Shown: positions 31,470 through 42,925, counted from the first letter of the stretch. The stretch: 64,000 nt of DNA from Rhipicephalus microplus (GCF_043290135.1 NC_134709.1:105790145-105854144); one strand, 5' to 3'. Translations and numbers: made by a program. The notes: generated from the sequence alone by a model not told the origin.

Positions 31470-31735
31470 CACATTGTGAGCGTGCTCTTTCAGCCGCTCA
31501 CTTAAAAACCTGCCTGGCGATGATTATGTAGTTGTTAGGTGGATTCTGTTTTCTTTGTTTAGTATTTTTCTCTATTTTGTCACATACTGCCCAAGTATAT
31601 ATTGTGCGGTTCTAGCAAATAAATCTTGTTGTAAATCATTGCCGCTGTCTGTCTCCTTCTTTCTCTTGTCCCTTGTTATTGGCGCTGTTTTTTATATGAA
31701 TCATGTCGTACCAACTCGCCCAAGCAACCACGTTA
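31470..31735 (+). repeat. Possible Gypsy 3' LTR remnant
   Basis: AT/T-rich stretch with TATATATTGTGCGG, AATAAA and a TGTCTGTCTCCTTC run, which is LTR-like. With no second LTR to compare, the limits and identity are uncertain. Confidence 0.35.
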
Positions 31736-32530
31736 GCTCATATTGCATATGTTAAGGCATTTCTGTTCAATAATTATTCGGGGCAACTTACTCGTGTCCA
31801 TCAGAACAAACAAAACACGCGAAAAAGAATGGAAAGACGATTACTCTCTCTCTCTAATTACTCACGCCATCTGTCTTCTTTGCGCTCGCCATCATAGGTC
31901 GATTCTTTTATGCTCCATACAATCTGACACTTGTCATTCGGAGTAGCATTGTTTACTCGGTCTTTATATTTACTACATTTAGCAAAGCCACGTAATATTT
32001 ATTGACCATTAGCTTTACTCCCTTGTTGTTCATGCTTTACAGAAATGTTTTTCATGTAATAATTTATTTAGAGGTACCTACATTTTGCGTGTGTCTTGTT
32101 TGGTACGTCCCGTGGTTCTATCGAGGTTGGTACTGCTCAGGGTTCCGTACAAAAGAGCTACTACAAACAAATACGCTAGCAAAAGCACCACGTTTTCAAC
32201 TGTGAAACGTGAAAAGAAGATTATCGATGAGGCTTGAATTAAGTCGTGCAAAACTTGCATATGGTAAGCTGAATGATTCGGAAACGTGGTGTGCTTAGTT
32301 TTTGACTATTTTCAGTGTTTATGTAGATATAGCCGCTGTTCCTAGGTGGCATTTCAGTGCAGAAGTCTTAGTGTCAAGCACTCTCAAATCGTGCACACCT
32401 CGTGAATACAAGTCGAAGAGCCTTTTACAGTGTTTAACGGCTGCACGGTTGTTGATTTCTGAGCAATATTTACCCCGTGCCTTGTGAAGCTTTTAGCTTA
32501 GATTCAATGGCGCATTTTATTCTCTCCCAA
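31736..32530. other. No gene recognised
   Basis: AT-rich DNA with a CTCT run near 31850. It ends in a pyrimidine-rich TTATTCTCTCCCAACAG that could be the acceptor for the exon that follows. Confidence 0.35.
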
Positions 32531-32533
32531 CAG

Positions 32534-32801
32534 AGCAGTGAAGGTATCTTCTAAAGGCTACAACAGTAAATATAATTATGAGCTTGCCACTGTTTATGAA
32601 TCAATGATGAGTGTTGCCAGTGTTGACGCTTTCCTAGAGCTATTAGCTATTTTCCTCACGTCCGCTTTTGTAACATGGCAAGGCAGTCTATTTAAACAGT
32701 ATTCTCGTGTGTGTATCGGCTCTAGCGTGGCAGCTGTATTGAGCTATATTATCTTAGTAATGTTGATCAGCCCGTACGATGTGAATAACGTGATTCGGTG
32801 A
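32534..32801 (+). CDS. Candidate terminal exon with two membrane segments
   Basis: After a strong acceptor (TTCTCTCCCAACAG ending at 32533) a frame stays open for 89 codons to TGA (32799-32801). It has even codon use and two hydrophobic spans: about FLELLAIFLTSAFV (residues 35-48) and VCIGSSVAAVLSYIILVMLI (62-81). They flank a short charged loop (WQGSLFKQYSR). This would fit the C-terminal half of a small multi-pass membrane protein. No family is recognised, no upstream exon was identified in the window, and no poly(A) signal was noted just downstream. It could be a chance open frame. Confidence 0.4.
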
Positions 32802-33390
32802 TAAGAACCTTTGACAGCATTGATGGATACCTTATTTTGTTTTTCGGAGAGGCTGTGCACCATTTCGCCACAGTGATCTCTTGAAGCTATTCAAGGGAGA
32901 TTTGTTTGGGCTGAACAGATCTTGAGAACTAGGGAATCATAATGACGCGCACTTTTTTGACCTAGCTTTATTTTTGCAACGTAACCTTGTTTACTGACGA
33001 TCATCTCCGCGTTCAAAAAACACTGCTTAGTTACTCTACCGGTCATTCTACGATTATTAAGGATGTCATGGTGACAAACTCTTCATAGTGCACCCTGTAG
33101 GAGTACCGCACACACAATTGTAACAACTACCTTCTGCAGGTGGTGTATCGAACGCTGGGTTTCCAGCGCAGGCGCTCGCCCATTTCAAATTACCAATGAA
33201 GAAGTATAAATCTCATCCCTAGGAAATATGCAATCACGCCTTATGTACACCGATTTTCACATAGATTTATGAAGACAGCTGAAAGTTCAGACGTCAAATT
33301 TTTTTGCTTTGAACTTAAATGTCGGTAAAGATTGTGCCGTATAAAAAATGGCAGAGCATCCACGGAGTGAATGATGGAGAGTGAAGTGAC
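32802..33390. other. No gene recognised
   Basis: No repeats, SINE boxes or long frames were noted. Confidence 0.35.
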
Positions 33391-33645
33391 GCATACGTCC
33401 CTCCGTTCGTTCTTGTTTCCGTCCGTTCATGCGTCCGTCTGTGTGATCGTCCATGCTTCCATCTGCCCCTTCATATGTGCGGCTGCTCGTGCATCCGCAC
33501 GTCAATCTCTGCGTCTGTCCCTGCATTTGTCCGTGCATCCGCCCCTGCGTCTATTCATGCATCCATTCATCCGTGCAGCCATCCGTGCGTCCACGCATGC
33601 ATCTGTCTGTGTGTCCGTTCGTCCATCTATCCAACACTCCAAGTA
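33390..33645. repeat. TCCG-rich degenerate tetranucleotide tract
   Basis: Same character as 27655-28085: variants of CCGTCCGTTCATGCG in all three frames with cysteine- or histidine-rich artefact translations. Confidence 0.85.
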
Positions 33646-33737
33646 CCACCATCTCGCATCTTTTCATTTTATATTCCATAGAAGCACCGCCATCCAGCGG
33701 ACATTCCAAGGACTAAACGAGAGGTGGCACATGCACA

Positions 33738-34210
33738 CCTTCTTACAGCTTGCGCTTCGTGTCTACTTCCCACCTTTAACCACCTCGAGTTCATGATATA
33801 TACTATTTCACTGTAATCATGGCACGGCGGCCCAGCGCTCGCTATACCTTTCTAAAACCAAGGAGGTTACGCCCAGCGAGTATAACGTAGCAACCCTTTC
33901 TTGTCATATAGTGCTCAATGTACATGCCAATGGCTGCTAATGGGAAATGAGAGACAGGAGAATTCAGCTATCACTTTCTTACGACTTGCTCTTCGTATCT
34001 ACTTCCCACCTTTAACCACCTCAAGTTCATGCATGGTATATACTAGTTCACTGTATTTATGGCACTGCTGCTCAAAGCTCGCTAAACCTTTCTAAAACCT
34101 AGCAAGTTACGCCCAGCGAGTATAACGTAGCAACCCCTTCTTGTCAGATAGTGCTCAATGTACTTGCCAATGGCTGCTAATGGGGAAGGAGACAGGAGAA
34201 TTAGGCTTTT
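33738..34210. repeat. Tandem duplication, two ~235-bp units
   Basis: Unit 1 (about 33738-33973) and unit 2 (about 33974-34210) share CTTCGTGTCTACTTCCCACC, AACCACCTC, CGCCCAGCGAGTATAACGTA and CAATGGCTGCTAATGGG, with scattered differences. Confidence 0.88.
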
Positions 34211-34213
34211 AGT

Positions 34214-35000
34214 TAACGTGCACGCTGTAAATTTTTTAATTGTTCAACAAAGCACATCAAAAATCTCACGCCGGCACCTACTTGCCGGTCAAAACATAGG
34301 ACTGGTTACAAAATACGACTACGAATACTATGAAGGACGAACGGGTGCCCCTTTAAGGAGCTTCGCCCCTATAAAAAACTTAGAAGAGCATTTGGTGTTG
34401 GCTATTGCATAATGAAACGTGCGCCGCTTGCATCGCGTCGCTTTCTGCGTCGTTGGTGTGCTCTGCCAGACTCCGCTCTCCTGCACTAAGGTTCATAAAC
34501 CATTGTTCCAAATTTATTGACGAAAGACTTCGCCACCAAAATATTACACAAAACTCTTGACAGATCCACGTTTCTTGCACATCGATGTTATACAAAGCAT
34601 GCGCATAAATGGTATCGGTGTTGTAATTTTTTCATAGAACGAAACTTAACGAAGTGGCGATTTAGATAAGTCAAATGCACGTGCCAACACACCTTATGCA
34701 GACGCAGATATTTTATATCACCCGTTGTTTACAGTTGCGTAATGATGCCAACAAGAACAATGATAAGCAACACCAGAACCGCTAGCTGATTGAAGCCTTG
34801 GTGCTCGCGAGGATTGTAGCCCTAGATATTGCCACATCAATGAACTTCAGTGAATAGCACCTAAGTAAAGTTGACCGTAACTCGACATGATGGCTGTAGC
34901 ATAGCTTATTAGAAAGCATAGCAAATTAGAAAGCCAGCAATGCAACTACAACTGACATTTCACGAACAATAGGGTTCATTCGAATAGTACTTCCGGGACC
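34214..35000. other. No gene recognised
   Basis: Contains a short GC-rich phrase (GGAGCTTCGCCCC, about 34357-34370) that looks like a dispersed repeat end; nothing else was assignable. Confidence 0.35.
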
Positions 35001-35076
35001 TGGCGTGGTTATGTGGTAGATCACTTGATTGCCACGAGAAACACTGGGTTTAACTCCTGTTGGAACTCTAGCATTT
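35001..35076 (+). repeat. tRNA-derived SINE head, degenerate
   Basis: TGGCGTGGTTATGTGGTAGATCACT...GCCACGAGAAA...GGGTTTAACTCC has the spacing of A and B boxes. The B box (GGTTTAACTCC) is degraded. No pairing acceptor stem was found. Confidence 0.5.
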
Positions 35077-35439
35077 ATTATTTGCATTCATATGGTCAAG
35101 GCTACCAATTTAAACTCAGGCGCTCAAACGTTGAAGCTACACATGTGTGTTCACGCTTTCTAAATATACGAAAGTATCAATGACCTCTGGCACATACCAG
35201 TGCTTAAGTGGCAAATAGAAGGCCGTGAGGACGTGTCATTGTCTGGCAGTGAGTGTTTGATGACGTTCGCGAAGAGATATTGACATTATTCATGTCATGA
35301 CCATTGATTCATATTTGTCAAACCATCATACCCTCTCATACTGGTTTCGGTTTACCCCAGTTCAAGGGGTGACCATGACAGTACCCATACGGAGGCGTTA
35401 ACATATATAGATAGACAGGTAGACGCTCAAAGTGCCTGA

Positions 35440-36060
35440 ATTACGCAAATTACCGCTTCAGATTTAAAAGAACGCCGATGTCGGGCTTCGAGCCCAAAGT
35501 AGAGCTTGTGCATGCAAACAATTTTAGGTGCGAATGCACTTTATAAGCGACCCTGAATCCGCCGTCTGCAGTGTGTCTCTTCCTCTCCCCTACCAACGGC
35601 GCGAGGAGCGGAGAGTAGCGTCTGTAGCAACGGCGCAGCGACGTCACACACCACGTGATTGCGCGCGCTCCGCCCCCCACTCCGTGGCTGCGCGCACCCG
35701 CGCCGCTACGACTTGCTAGAGATTGGCAAGTCGTCATAGGTATGGATTCATCGCAGGCATCAACCTCGACTGCGATACCTCCAACAACGAGTACAACGCA
35801 TTCGAATGCGAGCATTGCACGCGTCGTTGAAGATGTCGCGCCGGTTGAAGACAAGGCAGCGCGGCGAAGGGCCCGTGATGGCAAACACAAGCGGGCTGCG
35901 GACATAAACATCATTATAGTGCGAATTTACTCTCACATATACACGTAAATTCACCAAATTTTCCCGAGAGGGTCTAATGGTTCATCGGAATCGCCATGTG
36001 ATCACACGGGGTGTTTACATTAACTCACTGGCGAATGCCAACGAATTTTAACTTTACTCC
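35440..36060. repeat. GC-rich dispersed repeat with a short ORF
   Basis: A CpG-dense block (35570-35700, including a CACGTG E-box at about 35652) precedes an ATG frame (35742-35948, 68 codons). That frame is rich in Ser/Thr then Arg/Lys (EDKAARRRARDGKHKRA). The composition contrasts with the flanks and suggests the promoter and N-terminus of an unclassified mobile element. I do not recognise the protein. Confidence 0.4.
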
Positions 36061-36339
36061 CCCTTATTGCATCACCCTGTGCATCAACACTTAACCATGT
36101 TCACCCTCGGGAAATACTTGGGAGTTTTTTAAGCAAAATTGTTATTGTCCAAAACATGAACATGATTGGGCACATGGACTCGCTGATATGTTTTATGTCG
36201 TAAAGAACTGTAGTGATTGTGTAAATGTACCGTCTGTTTTTGTCTACTAGAGTGCGAGGTACGCAAAATAAACCGCTTTTTCATGCGCCCAAATTTTTTG
36301 GTGCAGCCATGTGTTCGTTTTTATAGCGTTCATTTTCAT

Positions 36340-36756
36340 TTTACAAACGCTGGCGCAGACCCATGTAGTCACGATCTTTATGACGCGCATCTCATGATTA
36401 TCATGACTGAACATGTCAGTTACCTTCGTCGTCTATTAACGTCACGTGATAGCAAACTTGGTATATGTGAAGCTAGCAAAACACCCGCAAGCACGCTATG
36501 ACCGTAGCAAGTGGTCATGTTGTTATATGACACGCACGCCCTGAATATCATGTTTGAAAGTGTAATTTACTTTCGTCGTCCGTTCACGTCACGCGATATA
36601 CATAATGGTATATGTGAAGCTAGCAAAACAGTCGCAAGCACATCATCAGAATGTCATATAGTCATGTGGTTACATGACACGCATCTCATGATTATCATGT
36701 TTTGACCGGTCACATGCCCTGCTCATCCAGTCCCGTCCTGTAATACCAACTTTTAA
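36340..36756 (+). repeat. Satellite-like units, plus orientation
   Basis: Nearly three diverged units sharing GGTATATGTGAAGCTAGCAAAAC, GCAAGCAC and CATGACACGCATCTCATGATTATCATG. They are the reverse complement of the 147-bp units at 37230-38640. Confidence 0.8.
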
Positions 36757-36796
36757 ATGCGAAGCCTTTCTTGGTGAACTTCAGTGAAATTAAGCG

Positions 36797-36842
<46 letters not shown>
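36757..36842. repeat. Conserved motif plus (TATC)n microsatellite
   Basis: TTTAAATGCGAAGCCTTTCTTGGTGAACTTCAG leads directly into about eleven TATC units (36796-36841). The same motif, inverted, adjoins the (GATA)n tract at 57516-57560. Confidence 0.88.
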
Positions 36843-36904
36843 CTACCACTTCAAGCTCTCCTGGCTGTTTCGATAATGACATCAATAGGAAACTCGACTG
36901 ATTG

Positions 36905-37135
36905 ATATTTGGTGTTTAACGTCCCAAAATCACCATATGATTATGCAAGACGCCGTAGTGGAGTACTCCGGAAATTTAGACCACCTGGGGTTTTTTAACG
37001 TGCACCCAAATTTTAGCACACGGGCCTACAACATTTCCGCCTCCATCGAAAATGCAGCCGCCGCAGCCAGGATTCGATCCAGCGACCTGTGGGTCAGCAG
37101 CCGAGTACATTAGCCACTATACCACCGCGGCGAGG
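36905..37135 (-). repeat. Full-length SINE (GTTTAACGTCCCAAAA family)
   Basis: The tRNA-like head is at the right end (minus strand: CCTCGCCGCGGTGGTATAGTGG... then GGATCGAATCC). The body runs through ACATTTCCGCCTCC, ACGTGCACCC and CTGGGGTT to GTTTAACGTCCCAAAA at the left end. It is the most complete of four copies in the window and sits inside the satellite-bearing repeat. Confidence 0.88.
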
Positions 37136-37139
37136 CTCG

Positions 37140-38640
37140 ATAGCAAACTTGGTATGGCATAACATGACTGTATGAAAAACATATTTGACAAGTCATAACA
37201 TGAAAATCGTGACATGTATGTAATGAATGTCACGATGTACGCTTTATGATCCTGAGGCTCTTGCGGTGGTTTCGTTCACATGGCATGTTGCGAAACTGTT
37301 ATGGTATGACATGATTGCGAGACGAACACAAGCCACAGACCGTAAGTTGAAACTCACGATATGCGTGTCATGTAACAACATGACTACAAGCCATGCTCAT
37401 GATGGGCTCGCGGTGGTTTTGTTAGCGTCACATCTACCCAACTTGGTATAACGGTACGTGAATGGATAACGAAGGTACATGACTGGTGCGAACATGATAA
37501 TCATGAGATACGTGTTATGTAACAACATGACTACATGCCACGCTAATGATGCGCTGGCGGCCGTTTCACTAGCACAGCTATACCAAATTTGCTATTATGG
37601 GACGTGAATGGATGACCAAGGTATAATACTGGTGCAAACATGATAAACATGTGATGCGTGTCATTTGAAAACTTCACTACATGTTACGCTCATTATGCGC
37701 TTGCGGCGATTTCGCTAGCTTCACATGTACAAAACTCAGTATTATGCGACGCGAATGGACAACGTAGTTAGATGACACATCCAAACATGGTAATCACGGC
37801 ATGCGTGTCAGGTAACAACATGACTGCATGCCACACTCATGATGCGCTCGCGGCTGTCTCGCTAGCTTATGTGTCAAATTTGGAATTGCGTGACGTCAAT
37901 AGAAGACGAAGGTATGTAACTGGTGCAAACATGATAATCATGAGAGGCGTGTCATGTTAGAAGATGACTATATGCCACAGTCAGGCGCCAATACATTTTG
38001 ACGTGACGCCGCGCGTGCTCGGTGTTCATTTCGTTGCCTCATGCCGGCGTTGCCACGCCAGGCGCTGGTCCTGCTGGCCGCGCGGCGTTGCTTTGACTGT
38101 GCGTTTCAGCGCTTCCGGCGTTCTTTCGTCACAAAAACAGGGAGACACAGCGTTGTATATGTAACACATCGGCGCTAAATGCAGCATGTCGCATTTCGCA
38201 CCGTTTGCCGTCGGGCCGCGCTGAATTACGCTATTCGCACCGGTCGCACTTGGCGTCAGACTATAGAGTGCTCCAGTTTCGCTAACATAGCTCCACAGTG
38301 CCCAGCGGGCACGAGAGTCAGTGCTACATTAGAGTATATTGGACCCTTCATAATGTGCTCGCGGCCGTTTTGCTAGCTCCACATATACCAAATTTTCTTT
38401 TACGCGACGTAAATGGAGGACGAAAGTGTAAGACTGATGAAAACATGATAATCCTGACAAGTGAGTCATGTAAGAATATGACAACATACCACGCTTATAG
38501 GGTGCTCGCGGCAAATTTTCTAGCTCTACATATACTAAATTTGGTATCGCGTGACGTGAATTCATGACGAAGGTAAATGTACGTTCAAACATAATAATTA
38601 CGACACGCAAGTCATGTACGGCATCATTTACCTCCAACTC
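37140..38640 (-). repeat. Satellite array, seven ~147-bp units
   Basis: The marker GCTCGCGGC/GTGG recurs at 37257, 37406, 37553, 37699, 37846, 38357 and 38503, giving steps of 149, 147, 146, 147, (511), 146. The large step reflects a 364-bp insertion at about 37980-38345. Units carry CGCTAGCTTCACATATACCAAA, GCGTGACGTGAATGGA, CATGATAATCATGA and GTGTCATGTAACAACATGAC. A body segment (37141-37240) resembles the reverse complement of 57170-57250. Confidence 0.9.
37980..38345. repeat. 364-bp GC-rich insertion in the satellite array
   Basis: Breaks one satellite unit between GCCACA and the next CATAATGTGCTCGCGG. It is CpG-rich (CGCCGCGCGTGCTCGG...) and unrelated to the array. No coding potential was recognised. 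Confidence 0.7.
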
Positions 38641-38999
38641 GTAACGCTGTGCTGATTTTAAAGTGACATATTAACCTTTCTCGGTTTCAGTTTTATTTTA
38701 GTTATTTTTACTTTCGTACAAAACATACATGCTTACACAAACATACAGAAGGAGGTCCCAGAGTACTTGGCTGAAGGGGGAACTCCTGTCAGAAAATGTG
38801 ATAAATATGCACAAGTAAAATGCAGCAACGTGGAATAAGTTATGCGAATAAATGGAATACAGACTAAAAAACAAATTTTAACAATCATAAGTACAACAAA
38901 ACACTGCAAAGAGCATATAAAAATAGAAGAAAAGCCCAAATATTATTGACGAAACGAACAGAGGAACGAAAAAGCAAGAAAAAGATGAGTGGCTACGGC

Positions 39000-40736
39000 A
39001 CCATTAAGAGTGCATGAATATTAACAGGTGTAGATAATATTGCACATCTTAGAATTTTATGGTAACCAGCAGAGAAGTAAATAATGTGTTTTTAGAAACA
39101 GCTAATGATGAAGACTGCTTAACGTTAAGGGGAAGACTGTTCCAGGTTAATAAGAACGTGAAATAACCAGAGTGTTTTCCATAATTAGTATGGACTAATG
39201 GCAATAATAAATCGTTGTTATCTGCAAATCTTGTTCGGTTGGTGTTTACTAGAACAGCGTCTGGAAATATGTTTACTGGAGGAGGGTTCTTCATTACTTT
39301 AAATAACACTATGGATTAATTGTATTTAACAAGGTTGTCTAATGTTAGTATTCTGTTATTATGAAGAATGTCAGACACACATCAGCTGAATGAGCTGAAC
39401 GTTAATATACGGATGGCCTGATTTTGTAAATGTTGCAGCGGTGCTATGTGAGTTGCATATGTGGTACCCCATGAGGTGATGCAGTAGTTCAGATGACTGT
39501 GAATGAAACAATAAAACAGTGTTAGTAGTGTAGGTTTGCTGAAATAGTATCTGGCTTTTAATAAAATTCTAATACCAGGAGCAATTTTGCGCTTCAAATG
39601 GGCGATAAGTTTCATAAATTTTAAGTTAGAATCTAAAGTAACACCGAGAAATGAACATTCATCAGCTGCACTAATGACATCAGAGTCAAGAATGATAGTG
39701 GGAAGAATTTCTGGTGTTCTGTGACTGGTACGGAAAAGCATGAATGAAGTCTTGGTGGTATTAATTTTCAGCGAATTAAGGTGGCACCATGCTGAAATAT
39801 TGTTCAAATCAGTATTCTATTTGATGTAAGAGCAGTTAGTGATCGATCACTAGCAAGCAATGTCGTGTCATATGCGTAAAGGAAAGCTTCTGATTGTGAT
39901 AGGTGATTAGGCAAATCATTTATGTAAAGTAAGAAAAGTAGTGGGCCAAGTATCGATCCCTGCGGAACACCCTTGTTTGTTATTTCAAAGTTAGAAAGCG
40001 AGGAACCAACACACACAACCTGTTGTCTGTCTGTTAAATAACTCTTTATAAGCTTCAGCACGGGCCCGTCGACCCCTACTGCCCGTAGTTTAGAAATGAG
40101 CATGTCATAATTGATGGAGTCGAATGCTTTCGATAGATCTATGAAAACTGCTCCTGCATAGAAACCAGAATCAATGGCGTTTTTTATTTCATCTGTGGAA
40201 GAAAGTAAAGCGTAGTCAGTCGAAGAACCCGTCCTGAAGCCGAATTGATTTGAGGAAAGAATATTAAATTTTGAGAGGTGTGTGGTAAGGTGTTTTTCAA
40301 TGCACTTTTCAATGACTTTGCTAAAGAAAGAGAGAATAGCAATAGGACGTTAATTTGAAATGCAAGACCGGTCTCCTTTCTTAAACACGGGAGTAATTTT
40401 AGCTTTTTTTAGCTGTCTTGGAAATATTCCACTCGTGAAGATTAAGTTAGTGATACAGGATAAAGGGTTAGCGATGCAATGAGGGACTAATTTTACATTC
40501 GCTGAACTGATTTCATCTAGACCTGCGCCCGTAACCTTTAAATGATTTATGACATTGATAATCTCATCTGGGTCTGTTGGAAATAAGTACTTTGATTGTA
40601 AGCAACGTTGAGGCGATACTTGATTATTGTTGTTTTTCTCGGAACTGGGACCACAGAAGAATTCATTGAAAGCGTTGGCAATATCGAACGGTTTGGTATA
40701 GAAGCCACATGATGACCTAATCTTTCTTATGGGTTC
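39000..40736 (-). pseudogene. L2/CR1-like LINE, reverse transcriptase half (3' part of a split element)
   Basis: Minus-strand reading gives the reverse transcriptase: TPVFKKGDRS, RPIAILSFFSKVIEK, GFRTGSSTDYAL, FIDLSKAFDS, KGVPQGSILGPLLFLLYINDLP and then YAYDT. The first catalytic Asp of the usual YADD is therefore Tyr. An in-frame TAA lies just before RPIAIL (about 40350), and a frameshift near 39805 follows the catalytic region. The frames 39807-39382 and 39309-39049 hold the thumb and C-terminus (LNYCITSWGTTYATHI, FTFLLTWNSLPLNVKQ). The 5' half lies at 55695-56930 beyond a 15-kb insertion. The element is inactive. Confidence 0.88.
40733..40736. repeat. Target duplication GTTC (left)
   Basis: Matches 55695-55698. 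Because the inverted repeat begins with C residues, a 2-bp TT duplication with CCCTACTGAA ends fits equally well. Confidence 0.7.
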
Positions 40737-40759
40737 CCTACTGAAAAGTTCCGTATGAA

Positions 40760-41160
40760 ATCTTGCGGAAAATATATGGACTCCGTAACATTTCCTTATG
40801 CTACATACGGAAAACTAATGGAGTTTTATGGAAATATACGGAAGTTGTATGGCATTTACGGAAGGCTTCTTATGGAGTATATGGAAGGATAAGGAAATTG
40901 TATGGCGTATACGGAAAGCTTTTTATGGAGTATACAGAAAGATAAGGAAAATGTATGGCATATATGGAATGCTTTTTATGGAGTATATGGAAGGATAAGG
41001 AAGTTTTATGGCGTGGATGGAGTGAGTTTTATGGAAAATATGGAAAGATAAGGAGACTTATGGGGCATACGGAGAGTTCATTATGGAAGATATGGGAGGA
41101 TAAGGAAAGTGTATTGAGTGTACAGAAGCTTTCATAAGGAAAATACAGAATGTAAGGTCT
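40760..41160 (+). repeat. Left subterminal minisatellite, ~53-bp period
   Basis: CTTTTTATGGAGTATATGG-type starts recur at about 40866, 40919, 40972, 41025 and 41079. Motifs TACGGAA, GGATAAGGAA and TGTATGGC repeat in each unit. Subterminal repeats of this sort often bind transposase in large cut-and-paste elements. Confidence 0.9.
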
Positions 41161-42840
41161 TACGGAAATATACAAATTTTGTAAGGTGCTTACGAAAATG
41201 TGCAATAGTGTATGAAAGGAATGTGGATTGTTGCAAAAATGTGGAAACTGTACTAGTTGTTGTCACATCTTCAGCAGGAAATCCAAGCTCTATAAAGTTA
41301 TTAATGAATGCACAGTGACATATATAGTACAAAAGAATAACGCAGGCTAGTCTGTGTTGTCAGTCACCACTGTTCGCCCTTTTCCAGAATGAATACAACT
41401 TCTGCAGATGACCAGGTGCTAAAGTCTGTCACACGGAAAATGTGTCATTCACAAGGAATGACAATAACTGTCATTTTACTTGCATGCTGTCACACGAAAA
41501 CAAATTAAGCAAGCAAAGCATAACTTCAAGGGCTTGTTTTTGGTAGAAACAATAATAATGAGAACTAAATTCAATGTGAATGAACTTGTCAATATTAATG
41601 AAACTGTTCTCATTAACATTGGCAAAGAGAAATGTCATTTTACAATATCGACCATGAGCTTAGCTCTCCTGAGCACCGACAAAAGAAATGAAAATCTATG
41701 AAAACTAATTGCATGTAGCCTAAAAATTATTTTTTATTGATAGTATATGTGCTCCTACAATATAGATACAGCTATACACAACTTGCCACAGCTTCACGAC
41801 AGAAACGAGGTAGGGGCAGAGGGAGTGGTCAGAAAAATAATTAAGTATGAGAGCACAACTGATATGTACAAACACATAATGGTGCTTATCATTGATGCAC
41901 GGATGGTCGTGTATAGAGCTGGGTCGTTTTGAGATCTTCAAAAGCATCGTTTCAGACCACCATGCAGATTACGCTTCAATTGTAGTGCTACATAAGACAC
42001 AACTTATGGGCCAGCTTTAATGAATAAGAAGATTATAGGTTAAACAAATGCTTCAAAATATATCATATCATGGCTGCATGGACGCATACAAGCTATGTAA
42101 AGCGCAATAAAGTGAGGACGCATGAGCTTCTCTTGATGCTTCAGTTCTACATAGATGCTTCAACTGTGCTGCAAAGAAATTTAACCAATGTCTGTGTATG
42201 CAACATTGTCCATTTTAAACTATCTATATGTATATATAAAATTCCTACTGCGAGTTAAGCTACGTAGCACTCCATAACTCTTCCTTTTATTAAGGGCAAT
42301 TTTTCAAACAATCAACATTATTTATTTTCTGTCTGATGACTTCGTGCCCGCAATTCTTGGTTTGGCTCGATCACAATTGTGCAGCCCTTATTTTAGAGGA
42401 ATCAAAAAACATCAACCAAAATATATTTTGGAACTGCTTCTCGGTGATATTGCCTTCCCTCAACTGCCACAGCTTGAGAGGAGTCATATAGCAAGTCTCG
42501 CGCATACCTAGGGCCTACCCTTGAAGAAACTGGTCCGGCTGTGAAATGCTCAGTTTTTTCTCAAATAAATTTTTTCGTTTGAGTTTTCTCACTTCTCGAG
42601 TCCCTTCACAATCAAGCAGACCCATTGTTCCCCTTAGTCCTTAATTTTGTTATATTATGAAATAAATAAAAAAATTAATAATGAAAATAAAAATACTAAT
42701 AACTGTTGCGCAAAAAACACAGTCCCACATACGTACTTGAACGCAATATTGCTTTTATTTTGTTTTATAACCTAAGGCATTAGAAAAGATAGCAGTACAA
42801 TAAAAACGTTGAAAAAAAAAAACAAAAAAAAAAAATCAAA
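41161..42840. other. No gene recognised (inside the giant element)
   Basis: AT-rich, short frames only. One 73-codon plus-strand frame (41480-41701) has no motif. A homopolymer-rich stretch (A-runs) precedes the tRNA-like unit. Confidence 0.4.
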
Positions 42841-42841
42841 C

Positions 42842-42925
42842 TTGGCGGGACTCGAACCTGCGCCACTTAGTTGTGCTCGTGCACGTGAACCGAGTGCGCT
42901 AGCTTGCTAAGCTATTCGCGCTGAG
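42842..42925 (-). repeat. tRNA-like unit with Pol III-type terminator
   Basis: Minus strand: A-box-like TAGCTTAGCAAGCTAGCGC, a perfect B box GGTTCGAGTCC, then a long T-run (plus-strand A-run 42810-42834) that would end Pol III transcription. The A-to-B spacing is longer than in class I tRNAs, as in a Ser/Leu-type or a SINE head. No clean acceptor stem was found. Confidence 0.55.

Larger units (their letters stand above)
28975..31735 (+). mobile_element. Ty3/Gypsy LTR retrotransposon relic, pol deleted
   Basis: Plus-strand remnant with gag, zinc knuckle, aspartic protease and the short linker before reverse transcriptase (to about 31455). It then passes directly into AT-rich sequence with an AATAAA (about 31618) that may be 3' LTR. 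Reverse transcriptase, RNase H and integrase are missing, and no matching 5' LTR was identified. The gag and protease frames are broken many times, so it is an old inert copy. No envelope-like gene is present. Confidence 0.8.

Noticed and set aside
33371..33796. 141-residue ORF with His/Cys-rich pattern
   Set aside because: Same low-complexity TCCG tract, and no zinc-finger spacing.
40760..41160. Regular repeats considered as a CRISPR array
   Set aside because: Eukaryotic context, contiguous tandem units without unique spacers, and a position next to a TIR.
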